53,051 nucleotides of DNA from Kiritimatiellia bacterium (GTDB lineage: Bacteria; Verrucomicrobiota; Kiritimatiellia; RFP12; UBA1067). Shown here piece by piece: positions 18,635-27,534 of this stretch. The notes under the pieces were generated by a model that had not been told where the DNA came from, made no database searches, and saw only the letters and a program-made list of their open reading frames with translations. Made by a program: the position numbers and the translations under genes. Location: positions 1 to 53,051 of the forward strand of contig JAFXIL010000037.1 in the NCBI GenBank assembly GCA_017563185.1, given 5' to 3'. The first letter of the stretch is position 1. Every line of letters begins with the position of its first letter.

Positions 18635-19297
18635 ATGAATGGCAAGAGGAAAGAGAGATGCGACGGAGTGCGCACGCGCGAGGCGATTCTCGTGGCAGCG
18701 GAGGAGGAGTTCGCGGAGCATGGCTTCGCGGCCGCCTCCACGCGCGCCATCTGCGCGCGAGCCGGCGCGAACAACGCGCTGGTGAACCGCTACTATGGCA
18801 CAAAGGAGAATCTGTACCGCATAGTGGCGAAGCGTCTCTTCGGCGACCTCGGCGCGCCTCTTGCGAAGCTGGACTCCGGGGTGGACACGGAGGAGACTTG
18901 GCGTGCGGCGATGAGGGAGTGGGTGGACGACATGCTGTTCATGACCTTGCCGCGCGCCACGCCGCAGCGTCGATGCGCGGCTCTGTTCCGTCACGAGGTG
19001 ACGCATCCTACGAAGTTCCACAGCGAGTTCAAGCGCGATTTCGGCGATCCCGTGGCCCATGCGCTTGAGCGGCTCGTGGCGATGGCGGTGGACGACGCAG
19101 AGGAGATTTCCCTGTGGGTGTCGACAATATGGGCGCAGGTGAGCGTGTACGCGCTGGCCGATCCCGTATGGCACGCCGCGTTTCGTCCGAAGGGCGTGTC
19201 CACCGCAGCGTGGGCCATGCGCGTGCGCGACCACATCTGCGAGGACGTGTTCGCGCGCCTCCGGTTCAGGGGCGCGCCGCGCGTCACTGTTCGGTGA
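18635..19297 (+). CDS. TetR/AcrR-family transcriptional regulator
   Basis: 220 residues. The N-terminal helix-turn-helix (about 12-60) is typical: TREAILVAAEEEFAEHGFAAASTRAI, then NALVNRYYGTKENLYRIV. The C-terminal ligand domain (about 80-210) resembles the CerR/DUF1956 type (ALFRHEVTHPTKF). It should bind a palindromic operator as a dimer and release it on ligand binding. No efflux gene lies beside it. The 3' end overlaps the 3' end of the convergent LysM gene by 14 bases, with both stop codons inside a small hairpin. Confidence 0.88.
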   Translation: MNGKRKERCDGVRTREAILVAAEEEFAEHGFAAASTRAICARAGANNALVNRYYGTKENLYRIVAKRLFGDLGAPLAKLDSGVDTEETWRAAMREWVDDMLFMTLPRATPQRRCAALFRHEVTHPTKFHSEFKRDFGDPVAHALERLVAMAVDDAEEISLWVSTIWAQVSVYALADPVWHAAFRPKGVSTAAWAMRVRDHICEDVFARLRFRGAPRVTVR

Positions 19298-20192
19298 CGG
19301 TGATGCGCGAGCCCGGAGGAAGGAACATCTCCAGTTCGGCGTGGTCTGCCGGGAATAGACTGAGGCCAAGTTCGCGGAAGCGGGCGCCAACGGTCTGGCC
19401 CGCCTCGGACGAGATCGGGTACACTTCGCATTTGGCGGACTTTGCGGCGGTGAGGTAGTAGCGGCAGAAGAAGTCGCCGTTGTACGTAAGGTCGGCGTAT
19501 CCCAGCTGCTTGTGCACAACTAGGATGGCGTTGAGGAACTTGAACACGATCACGTTGTCGCCGGGATGCAGCTTCTCCCATTTGACGAGCGGGTTGAGCT
19601 TTGCCACCGCTGCGGGGGTGGTGCGGTACTCGTGGGCGATGCGGTTGCGGCTGTCGCCGCGGCGGACGGTGATGCGCTGCGTCCAGGGAGTGAGGCTTCC
19701 TGAGAAGAGCATCTGTCGGTTCAGGTCGCCAAGGCGGCGCATTAGGGGATCGCGGAGGTCGGCCATCGAGGGGCGGTTATACAGCTTCTTGATGGCATCA
19801 ATGCTGTTGCGCAGGTTCCCCTGGCGTTCGGCCTCTGCGTAGCGGCGGATGAGCACCTGGTCCCGCTGGGGGCGCAGGGATTCGGTTTCAAGAAGCTGCC
19901 TTACCAGCGGCCGCACTTCCGGTGCGACGGTTGGGGTTGGCTGCGGGCGGGGGAGGTCCGGCTTGCCTAGATTGGAATTCGCAATGGTCGGATTCGAAGA
20001 TGTTATAATCTGCGGAATCGAAGGCGGGTCTACATCCTTCGCCACTGGCACATCGCGCCGCGATGAAATCTTGTACCAGACGAATGCCACGGCCACGAGC
20101 ACGAGGACGACGAAGACGAGACCGCGAAGGCGGTGCGTCTCCGTCTCTGCGGGGTGATACTCCACCCCGAATTTTCCACGTGCGTAGCCCAT
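19284..20192 (-). CDS. Membrane-anchored LysM protein with a degenerate L,D-transpeptidase-like tail
   Basis: 302 residues. A short cytoplasmic start is followed by one membrane segment (about 23-42, LRGLVFVVLVLVAVAFVWY), a Pro-rich linker, a helical region (95-165), and one LysM domain (about 172-217, ITVRRGDSRNRIAHEYRTTPAAVAKLNP). LysM binds peptidoglycan glycan chains, so the protein spans from the inner membrane to the wall. The last 85 residues recall the start of a YkuD domain (AILVVHKQLGYADLTYNGDFF), but the catalytic H/C motif is absent. It is the last gene of the minus-strand tgt-yajC-LysM cluster, 13 bases after yajC. Confidence 0.8.
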   Translation of the reverse strand: MGYARGKFGVEYHPAETETHRLRGLVFVVLVLVAVAFVWYKISSRRDVPVAKDVDPPSIPQIITSSNPTIANSNLGKPDLPRPQPTPTVAPEVRPLVRQLLETESLRPQRDQVLIRRYAEAERQGNLRNSIDAIKKLYNRPSMADLRDPLMRRLGDLNRQMLFSGSLTPWTQRITVRRGDSRNRIAHEYRTTPAAVAKLNPLVKWEKLHPGDNVIVFKFLNAILVVHKQLGYADLTYNGDFFCRYYLTAAKSAKCEVYPISSEAGQTVGARFRELGLSLFPADHAELEMFLPPGSRITVTEQ

Positions 20193-20205
20193 GTCGACGA
20201 ACTGC

Positions 20206-20670
20206 TTACTTTGCCGCAGGCGCTTCAGCGACTACGCCGATCACGGAGGATCTGGCAACTTCCACCACAACGTCGCGGGCGATCTCGATGTTGAACGTGT
20301 TCTCCTTCGCCTCGACGATGGTGCCGATGAGCCCGCCCGCGAAAGAGACCTTGGCGCCGGCGCGGAGTTCTTCGATCATCTTGCGGCGCTCCTTCTCCTT
20401 GCGCTGCTGGGGCTTGATCATCATGAAGTAGAAGAGCGCGAAGAGGATCAGCATGGGCATCATCATGCCGAAGCCGCCGCCCTGCGGGGCGGGCTTGGCC
20501 GGCGCGTTGGCAGGCTGCACTTCGGCGGCGGCCGGCGCGGCGGCTGCGGCTTCTGTGCCTGCTGGCGCTGCCGCAGGCGCCGCTGCGGGTGCGGCGGAGA
20601 TTGCCGTTGCGGGAGCTGCTGCAGGTGCCGTTGTGGCCGGCTGTGCGGCCTGTGCGAAGAGAACGTTCAT
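20206..20670 (-). CDS. yajC: Preprotein translocase accessory subunit YajC
   Basis: 154 residues. The YajC core is clear: one membrane helix (about 68-85, FGMMMPMLILFALFYFMMI) directly followed by KPQQRKEKERRKMIEEL and then the short beta domain GAKVSFAGGLIGTIVEAKENTFNIEIA. The N-terminus before the helix is an unusually long Ala/Pro-rich segment of about 60 residues. YajC associates with SecDF-YidC during Sec export. AAGGAA lies before the ATG. tgt lies upstream, as in many bacteria, but secD and secF are not adjacent here. Confidence 0.95.
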   Translation of the reverse strand: MNVLFAQAAQPATTAPAAAPATAISAAPAAAPAAAPAGTEAAAAAPAAAEVQPANAPAKPAPQGGGFGMMMPMLILFALFYFMMIKPQQRKEKERRKMIEELRAGAKVSFAGGLIGTIVEAKENTFNIEIARDVVVEVARSSVIGVVAEAPAAK

Positions 20671-20721
20671 TGTAGGTTCCTTTGTTTCTGGTTTCTGGTT
20701 TATGGTTGAATGGCGTTTGAT

Positions 20722-21891
<1,170 letters not shown>

Positions 21892-21910
21892 TCAAGCCTC
21901 AGTTGTTGGC

Positions 21911-21960
21911 TTGAAGAAAATGTCATGATATGGTATGCTATGACGTCTGCGGCTGCAGAC
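21911..21960 (+). promoter_or_regulatory. Promoter and leader hairpin of the phosphatase-kinase-sigma operon
   Basis: TTGAAG (21911-21916), 17 bp, TATGCT (21934-21939). A 6-bp stem GTCTGC/GCAGAC (21945-21960) falls at the start of the predicted transcript. Confidence 0.65.
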
Positions 21961-21985
21961 TTGCGAAAGAAGAGAAAAAGGCGAA

Positions 21986-22597
21986 ATGGAGATTTATTTC
22001 CTTAGACATGGCGAGACCGAGTGGAACCGCGAGCGGCGCATTCAGGGCTCAACGGCGTGGACCGACCTCACGGATGAGGGCGTGCGCCTCGCCGAGGCGG
22101 CGCTGGGCGGCATGCTCGCGCGGGGGCTGGCCTTTGACCGCATTTTCTCCAGTCCCTACCGACGCGCCATGCACACGGCGCAGATAATCGGCGCGGGATT
22201 CGGCGTGGAGCCGGTGGCGGACGAAAGGCTGTGCGAGATTTCGTTCGGGCCCTACGAGGGAACGCGCTACGGCGAGGGGCTTTTTGTGGACGACAACATC
22301 CGCGCCTGCTTCCAGGATCCGCCCCGCTACGTGCCCCGTGACGGCGCGGAGTCGTTCGAGTCAGTCGCGGCGCGCGTGCGCGATTTCATTGACCGCGAGC
22401 TCGCCCCTCTCTCCGCCACATGCTCGCGCGTGCTCGCCGTGGCGCATGGCGGCATTCTGCGCACAGTGCTGGGGTTTGCCATGAACCGTCCCCTCGCCGA
22501 CTTCTGGAAGGGCACTCAGCCCAACTGCTGCGCCCACGTCGTCACGCTCACCGACGGCATGCTTTCCCTCAAGGCCCGCGCCGTCGTATTCGGGTAG
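21986..22597 (+). CDS. Histidine phosphatase (phosphoglycerate-mutase-like) superfamily protein
   Basis: 203 residues. The catalytic RHGETEWN box is at residues 7-14, and the second histidine is in VLAVAHGGILR. FSSPYRRAMHTAQI and the acidic residue in LCEISFGPYEG complete the phosphate pocket. The family includes cobalamin phosphatases (CobC), phosphoglycerate mutases and broad phosphatases; the substrate cannot be assigned here. It precedes the Ser/Thr kinase gene by 14 bases and probably shares its transcript, so a role in the same regulatory unit is possible but unproven. Confidence 0.88.
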   Translation: MEIYFLRHGETEWNRERRIQGSTAWTDLTDEGVRLAEAALGGMLARGLAFDRIFSSPYRRAMHTAQIIGAGFGVEPVADERLCEISFGPYEGTRYGEGLFVDDNIRACFQDPPRYVPRDGAESFESVAARVRDFIDRELAPLSATCSRVLAVAHGGILRTVLGFAMNRPLADFWKGTQPNCCAHVVTLTDGMLSLKARAVVFG

Positions 22598-22611
22598 GAA
22601 AGGAGGTTGAC

Positions 22612-23727
22612 ATGTCAGATATATCAACACAGTCAATTCGAATTTTTACTCCAGGGCAGAAGATCGGCGCGTATCGTATAGTGCGTCTTCTCGGTCAGGG
22701 CGGAATGGGCGCCGTCTATGAAGTGGAGCATGAGCAGCTCGGCGTTCGCTACGCTCTCAAGGCGTTCGCGACGCACAGCAAATACGCCGACATGCTCAAG
22801 AAGAAGTTCCTCGCGGAAGGAAGGGTGCTCGCGAGGCTGCGCCACCCTCATCTCATACGCGTCTTCGATCTCGCGATAGACGAGCCGACAGGAGTGCCGT
22901 ACTTCGTGATGGACATCGTGACGTACAAGGACGGCACGCAGCACACCCTCGATGATCTGGAGCTGGGCGATCTTGAAGAGGACTACATCCTCGGCTGGTT
23001 CGAGGATCTCTGCAAGGCGCTCGACTATATCCACGAACAGGGCATAGTGCACCGCGACATCAAGCTCGGCAACGTCCTTCTGCGGGAGGATAGGCACGTG
23101 ATGCTGTCCGACTTCGGTGTCTTGCGCATCTTCGACGAGGGTCTTTCAAAGGGTGTCAGCGTGGTGCGGACAGCCGTTTCGGAGGCGGGGTCTGAAGCTC
23201 GGCTCGTCATGGGCACCGGAGGCTACATCGCGCCCGAAGTGCGGCGCGGCGAAGATGCCACGCCCGAAGCCGACGTCTATTCCCTTGGCGTCATGTTCTT
23301 CCATCTGCTCACGGGACTCTGGTATGAGCCAGGTACAAGGGCGCTTGCTCTGCTCGACAATTTCAAATACCGTTGGGGCGATGTTCTGCCGCGAATGCTC
23401 TCCGCAAATCCGCAGGAACGTCCTGTGCCGCTTTCAGATCTGCCGCGCAAGCTGCGGGAGTCCAGAGCCTCTGAAGCCACCACTGTGGCGAAGGAGGAAA
23501 CGCCCCCCGCTCGATTTGGCATGTTCAGGCCAAAGTACATTGCTGCGGCTGTTGCCGTTCTGTGCGTTGCGGTCGCCGTGTTTGTGGCGGTGGCGCTTCG
23601 TCCGCAGGCTGAAGAGCAGCCGCATGGGGAGCAGGTGGCCAAGTGGCCGATTCCGCCGGAGCAGGATGATTTTCGCGAGTTGTTTTCAGCAGATGACGTG
23701 TTTAGTCCCAAGGAGGTCGCACGATGA
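22612..23727 (+). CDS. Transmembrane Ser/Thr protein kinase (PknB-like)
   Basis: 371 residues, started at the ATG preceded by AGGAGG (22601-22606). The kinase domain covers about 20-290: glycine loop LLGQGGMGAVYEVE, catalytic lysine K50, HRD at 147-149 followed by IKLGNVLL, DFG at 167-169, and APE in GYIAPEVRRGE. One membrane helix (about 309-330) is followed by only about 40 residues outside, with no PASTA or other sensor domain. The stop codon overlaps the start of the sigma factor gene (ATGA at 23724), so the two are translationally coupled. This pairing suggests that the kinase controls the sigma factor or its regulon. Confidence 0.93.
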   Translation: MSDISTQSIRIFTPGQKIGAYRIVRLLGQGGMGAVYEVEHEQLGVRYALKAFATHSKYADMLKKKFLAEGRVLARLRHPHLIRVFDLAIDEPTGVPYFVMDIVTYKDGTQHTLDDLELGDLEEDYILGWFEDLCKALDYIHEQGIVHRDIKLGNVLLREDRHVMLSDFGVLRIFDEGLSKGVSVVRTAVSEAGSEARLVMGTGGYIAPEVRRGEDATPEADVYSLGVMFFHLLTGLWYEPGTRALALLDNFKYRWGDVLPRMLSANPQERPVPLSDLPRKLRESRASEATTVAKEETPPARFGMFRPKYIAAAVAVLCVAVAVFVAVALRPQAEEQPHGEQVAKWPIPPEQDDFRELFSADDVFSPKEVAR

Positions 23728-24335
23728 GCGAATCCTCTCAGATGAACGTGTTTCCTGTTACCTCGCAGACGCTCCTTCAGAAGCTCGCCGCCCAGATTAC
23801 CGGCGAACGTGAGTCGGCATGGGTGCGGTTTTTCGGTCTGTACGAGCCGGCGATCAAGCGGTTTGTGACATACCATGACAGCGACCACGACCCTGAAGAC
23901 GTGGCGCAGGAAATCTTCCTGAAGCTCGTAAACGTCGTGAAGTCAGGCGGATATAGTCCGACGAAGGGAAGATTCAGGGCGTTTCTCGCCACGATGATCA
24001 GGCGGCATCTCGTTTCGCTCTACAGAAAGGACCAGGCACGCGGGGCGGGGATGTTTGTGGACATTGACGAAGTGGAGCTGACCGTGCCGCCGGACATTGC
24101 GGAGCAGATAGACGCCAAATGGCGGATGGCCCGGCATCAGAGCGCGATTGAACATGTGCTCACGAAGACGGCGATTTCGGCGCAGTCGCGCGCTATCTAC
24201 CGCGCATACGTTGAAGACGAAATGCCGCTGGAGGAAGTGTCCGCGCGATTCGGCGTCACCAAGGCGGCAATATACAAGATCAAGTCGCGCGTTGAGCAGA
24301 TGGCCGCGATCGTTGAGGAAGAGTTTGAAGACTAG
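23724..24335 (+). CDS. RNA polymerase sigma factor of the sigma-70/ECF type
   Basis: 203 residues. Region 2 is recognisable (about 30-105: LYEPAIKRFVTYHDSDHDPEDVAQEIFLKLV ... FRAFLATMIRRHLVSLYRK). Region 4 follows after a spacer (about 155-195: AIYRAYVEDEMPLEEVSARFGVTKAAIYKIKSRV). Regions 1 and 3 are missing, as in ECF factors. No anti-sigma factor is encoded beside it; the coupled upstream kinase occupies that position. This resembles kinase-linked ECF groups of Planctomycetes and relatives. The next gene, for a secreted SUMF protein, starts 21 bases after the stop. Confidence 0.92.
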   Translation: MSESSQMNVFPVTSQTLLQKLAAQITGERESAWVRFFGLYEPAIKRFVTYHDSDHDPEDVAQEIFLKLVNVVKSGGYSPTKGRFRAFLATMIRRHLVSLYRKDQARGAGMFVDIDEVELTVPPDIAEQIDAKWRMARHQSAIEHVLTKTAISAQSRAIYRAYVEDEMPLEEVSARFGVTKAAIYKIKSRVEQMAAIVEEEFED

Positions 24336-24356
24336 AACACACACGAAAAGAACGAG

Positions 24357-25586
24357 ATGAAGTGTGCGAGAATAGTGCTTGTATTGCTGGCGGCATTTGC
24401 GTCGATTGCGAACGCGATGCCAACGCCGGAGCAGGCCAAGAAGGCGGAGCCGTTGGTTTTGAAGCTGATGGGCGAATGCCAGGCCGCGCTCAAGAGCGGT
24501 GCGAAGACGCGCACGGAGGTGGCAGAATCGGCAATGGCTCTCGCTGAAAAGGCGGAATCCGAGGCTGCCAAGCTCCTGTTGATGAAAGGCGCGTACAACC
24601 TCTACGTGCGTGCGGGCGAGTTCAACAAGGCCGTTGATGCGCTCAAGCGTCTCCAGGCGGCGATACCCGACATTCCTCCGGACAACATGGCCAACATAGT
24701 CAAGGCCTCGCTTCGCGGTGTTCCGAGCGGGGAATTCGGGCGGCTAGCTCAGATTCTGGATGCCGGCGGTAGGACCTACTGCATCATCGACCTCTCAGGA
24801 GGTCCCTCGGCAACATCATATCCGGTCTCGTATGTCTCGACAGCTCCAGGAGGCACGTTCAACACCGACGAATACAAGACCACGAAGCTCGTGCTGCGCC
24901 GCATCGAGCCGGGCGAGTTCATCATGGGCGGAGACCAGAAAGACGAGACCCACCGCGTCAAGATATCGAAGCCATTCTACATCGGCGTCTTCGAGGTAAC
25001 GCAATCGCAGTACGCCCTTGTGACGGGCAATAATCCGTCAAGATTCAAGGGTGGCATGCGCCCTGTGGAGAGAGTTTCGTACAATATGATACGCGGTTCA
25101 TCGGATGGGGCGCAGTGGCCGTTGTCGTCTGCTGTTGATTCGTATTCGTTCATGGGCAGGCTTCGTGCTTGCACGGGATTGGATTTTGATCTTCCTACAG
25201 AAGCGCAATGGGAGTTTGCCTGCCGTGCTGGCACGAAGAGCAAGTACAACAACGGCGGCGAGACAGAGGATGATTTGAAGAAGGTTGGTCGATGTGTAAA
25301 AAGGTCGAAGCATCCGGCGGTTGTTGGTTCATATTTGCCGAATGCATGGGGACTATATGACATGCATGGCAATATGTGGGAATGGTGTCTTGACTGGAAT
25401 GGTGCGTTGACATTCGGGATGGATCCCAAGGGGGCCTCCTCTGGGACTGATCGGGTTTTTCGTGGTGGCGGGTGGAGCAATGTCATGGCGTCATTTTGCA
25501 CTTCGTTCTTCAGGGGCCGCAACATCCCGTCTTACAGGGGCGACAACGGTGGTTTCCGCCTTGCCCTGCCCCTGTCTGGCCAATAG
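24357..25586 (+). CDS. Secreted SUMF protein with N-terminal helical domain
   Basis: 409 residues with a signal peptide (ending ASIANA). Residues about 22-125 form a helical, TPR-like domain (EAAKLLLMKGAYNLYVRAGEFNKAVDALKRL) that recurs in the protein at 27535. Residues about 140-405 are a SUMF domain (VLRRIEPGEFIMGGDQ, VTQSQYALVTGNNPSRF, DLPTEAQWEFACRAGT, GLYDMHGNMWEWCLDW, ending GGFRLALP). The last segment lacks the paired active-site cysteines of true formylglycine-generating enzymes, so a catalytic role is doubtful. The gene follows the kinase and sigma genes on the same strand with a short gap, and is probably an output or sensor of that unit. Its SUMF domain is very close to that of the giant protein at 29253. 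Confidence 0.85.
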   Translation: MKCARIVLVLLAAFASIANAMPTPEQAKKAEPLVLKLMGECQAALKSGAKTRTEVAESAMALAEKAESEAAKLLLMKGAYNLYVRAGEFNKAVDALKRLQAAIPDIPPDNMANIVKASLRGVPSGEFGRLAQILDAGGRTYCIIDLSGGPSATSYPVSYVSTAPGGTFNTDEYKTTKLVLRRIEPGEFIMGGDQKDETHRVKISKPFYIGVFEVTQSQYALVTGNNPSRFKGGMRPVERVSYNMIRGSSDGAQWPLSSAVDSYSFMGRLRACTGLDFDLPTEAQWEFACRAGTKSKYNNGGETEDDLKKVGRCVKRSKHPAVVGSYLPNAWGLYDMHGNMWEWCLDWNGALTFGMDPKGASSGTDRVFRGGGWSNVMASFCTSFFRGRNIPSYRGDNGGFRLALPLSGQ

Positions 25587-25707
25587 TGCGCCGGCCGATA
25601 GAAAAATGAAATGTACGAGAGGAAAGACGGCGGGCTACTCCTCATTTTTAACTAGTCCTACTCTGTGTTTTCATCAAGCGCTACTCGTCTTTTTTATCCC
25701 TACGTAC

Positions 25708-25736
25708 TTGCCTTTCTTATCCGCTTATGATATACT
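25708..25736 (+). promoter_or_regulatory. Promoter of the first AAA/DUF4143 ATPase
   Basis: TTGCCT (25708-25713), 17 bp, TATACT (25731-25736). The 121 bases before it (25587-25707) are AT-rich and hold no gene that I can recognise. Confidence 0.65.
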
Positions 25737-25760
25737 GCGCCGCAAGGAGAATAAGGCTCA

Positions 25761-26978
25761 ATGACAAGACGATGGCTTGAAAATCAATTAGTTGACATGA
25801 TGAACGTGCGAAGAGGCGTCAACCTCACGGGCGTTCGTCAATCGGGTAAGACAACATTGGCGGGGATGGTCAAATTGCCGAAAGTCCGCCACTACACAAT
25901 GGACGACAAGGAGATCCGGCGGTCTGCCGCAGATGATCCCAAGGGATTCGTCAAACATTCCAAAGGAGAAACGCTCGTCATTGACGAGGTGCAGAAGGTT
26001 CCCGATTTGCTGGATGCCATCAAAATCGTACTCGACGGCAACAATGATCATGGCCAGTATCTGCTGACCGGGAGTTCCAATCTGCGTTTTATCAAGGCCG
26101 TGAGGGACTCCCTTGCCGGACGTCTGGGCTGGTTGCGGCTTCGCACCTTGTCCTTGGGCGAAATGTGCGGAAACGGACATAGCTTTCTTGCCTCGGCGTT
26201 CAGCAGGGGCTTCAAGAGCGAATACCCTGAAATCGACAAAAGGCAGGCCATAGGACTCGCCTTCCGCGGCGGTTATCCCGAACCGCTGGATTACTCGACG
26301 AAAGACAGGCGCGATTGGTTCAAGACCTATTTGAACGACCTACTGACAAAGGACATCCACGATGTCACCGAAGTGAGGAAGCTTTCCGTTCTCAAGACTG
26401 CGGCCACATGGCTTCTTTCACATTCCTCGCAGTTTTTCGCGCTTGACGAGCTGGCCACCAAGACGGCGCTGGCGAAGGAGACGGCGAACTCCTATCTTGA
26501 GGCATTGAAGGCCCTTTACCTGTTTGACTGCGTCCCTGCGTATGCGGCAACGGACTACGGGCTTGTGGGCAAGCGCCCAAAATGGATTGTGACTGATGCC
26601 GCTCTCATGGCCAACATACTTGACTGGAACGAGGATGACGTGTATCTCGACCAGAACCGCAGCGGGAAACTGATCGAAACATGGGTCTATCAACAACTCG
26701 CCGCGATTGCGGAAGCCGACGGCGACTGCGAGATTTCCCATTACAGGGACGGGAAGAAGCGGGAGATCGATTTCATGGTCAAACGCGAGGACGGTGCGCT
26801 TCTTGGCATTGAAGTGAAATCTGGTTCTGTTTCCTCAAGCGACTTCACCCACCTGAAGTGGTTTGCTGCCAATCTTGCCGAGAAGCAATTTACTGGTATC
26901 GTCATCCATTCGGGAAAGGACGTTCTCCCCTTCGGCGATGGTTTCTACGCCGTGCCGTTTTCTGCCCTTTCAGAGTAG
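25761..26978 (+). CDS. AAA_14/DUF4143 ATPase, copy 1
   Basis: 405 residues, with AAGGAG before the ATG. An N-terminal P-loop ATPase (Walker A GVRQSGKTT at 24-32, Walker B LVIDEVQK at 71-78, sensor LLTGSSNLRF) is followed by the DUF4143 region. The end is a PD-(D/E)XK-like nuclease fold (REIDFMV near 334-340, IEVKSG near 350). Proteins of this family are widespread, often in accessory regions; their cell function is not established. It has its own promoter. It is followed at once by the remnant of a Deg9-type protease gene, so its arrival may have disrupted that gene. Its sequence is only distantly like copy 2 at 36278. Confidence 0.88.
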   Translation: MTRRWLENQLVDMMNVRRGVNLTGVRQSGKTTLAGMVKLPKVRHYTMDDKEIRRSAADDPKGFVKHSKGETLVIDEVQKVPDLLDAIKIVLDGNNDHGQYLLTGSSNLRFIKAVRDSLAGRLGWLRLRTLSLGEMCGNGHSFLASAFSRGFKSEYPEIDKRQAIGLAFRGGYPEPLDYSTKDRRDWFKTYLNDLLTKDIHDVTEVRKLSVLKTAATWLLSHSSQFFALDELATKTALAKETANSYLEALKALYLFDCVPAYAATDYGLVGKRPKWIVTDAALMANILDWNEDDVYLDQNRSGKLIETWVYQQLAAIAEADGDCEISHYRDGKKREIDFMVKREDGALLGIEVKSGSVSSSDFTHLKWFAANLAEKQFTGIVIHSGKDVLPFGDGFYAVPFSALSE

Positions 26979-27004
26979 TGTCTTGCCGTACAAGGGCAGG
27001 ATTA

Positions 27005-27226
27005 TCGTCCACCCTTGTCGACGGCGTAAAGGTGCGCAATCTTCGCCATCTGGTGGAGATTGTCGATGCTTGCAAGGATGGCTTCGTCTGCTTTGGCCTT
27101 GACCGTGGAGACGAGTGGTATGTCATGGTGATTGTCGATGCGAAGGATATGCGCGAATCCACGGCCCGTGTGATGAAGCGTAACCTGATTTCTGCCGACA
27201 GAAGCGAGAATCTGCGCCTGAAGTGA
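27005..27226 (+). pseudogene. C-terminal remnant of a Deg9-like PDZ serine protease
   Basis: The frame from 27005 reads SSTLVDGVKVRNLRHLVEIVDA and ends with STARVMKRNLISADRSENLR before a TGA. This matches the C-terminal PDZ2 end of plant Deg9-type and related bacterial trypsin-fold proteases (VNGVxVKNLxHL...ATxxVLKRHxI). The protease domain and first PDZ are absent; a few further residues (LPYKGRIIV) may continue upstream in another frame. There is no start codon or ribosome site of its own. It lies 27 bases after the ATPase stop codon. Confidence 0.72.
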
Positions 27227-27356
27227 CGGACGCAAGGCCTCCGCGATTGTAATGGTGGGTTGCGGTGTGAACAGCGAGGCTGGCGCGACCGCGACAAATG
27301 ACGCGACCTGGACGGACAGACGAGCAAGAACACAAAATCACGTGTGCATGATGTGG

Positions 27357-27375
27357 CAAGGCCGCCTCGGCCTTG
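27357..27375. repeat. Hairpin with 8-bp arms CAAGGCCG/CGGCCTTG
   Basis: Perfect 8-bp arms around a CCT loop, immediately before a second hairpin with the same arm length. It may be part of a transcription terminator or a small repeat element; no T-run follows. Confidence 0.6.
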
Positions 27376-27376
27376 C

Positions 27377-27424
27377 TGCAAGGGCGAGGGCGCCCTTGTT
27401 ACATCGGGTTTTGCAACTACCTCA
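27377..27424. repeat. 48-base intergenic repeat with hairpin, copy 1
   Basis: It starts TGCAAGGGCGAGGGCGCCCT and contains perfect 8-bp arms CAAGGGCG/CGCCCTTG around a four-base loop. A near-identical copy (four mismatches by eye) lies at 39291-39338. Confidence 0.8.
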
Positions 27425-27534
27425 ATAGCGTGCGGCAGCGCTATAATATTTTGAATTTCTTGTGTCAAAAGTCAGTCCACAATGCGATTCTTTTTTATAG
27501 GTAGGATTCCCGCCGAGGAAAGGAAAGATTTACG

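Larger units (their letters stand above)
27227..27534 (+). other. Intergenic region with two hairpins and a -10 box
   Basis: This 308-base gap holds no gene. It contains two tandem GC-rich hairpins (27357-27375, 27379-27398), a copy of a 48-base repeat, and TATAAT at 27442-27447 as the likely -10 of the next gene. No matching -35 is clear. Confidence 0.6.

Noticed and set aside
24357-25586. True formylglycine-generating enzyme (sulfatase activation)
   Set aside because: The paired copper-binding cysteines are not visible in the C-terminal segment and no sulfatase gene lies nearby.
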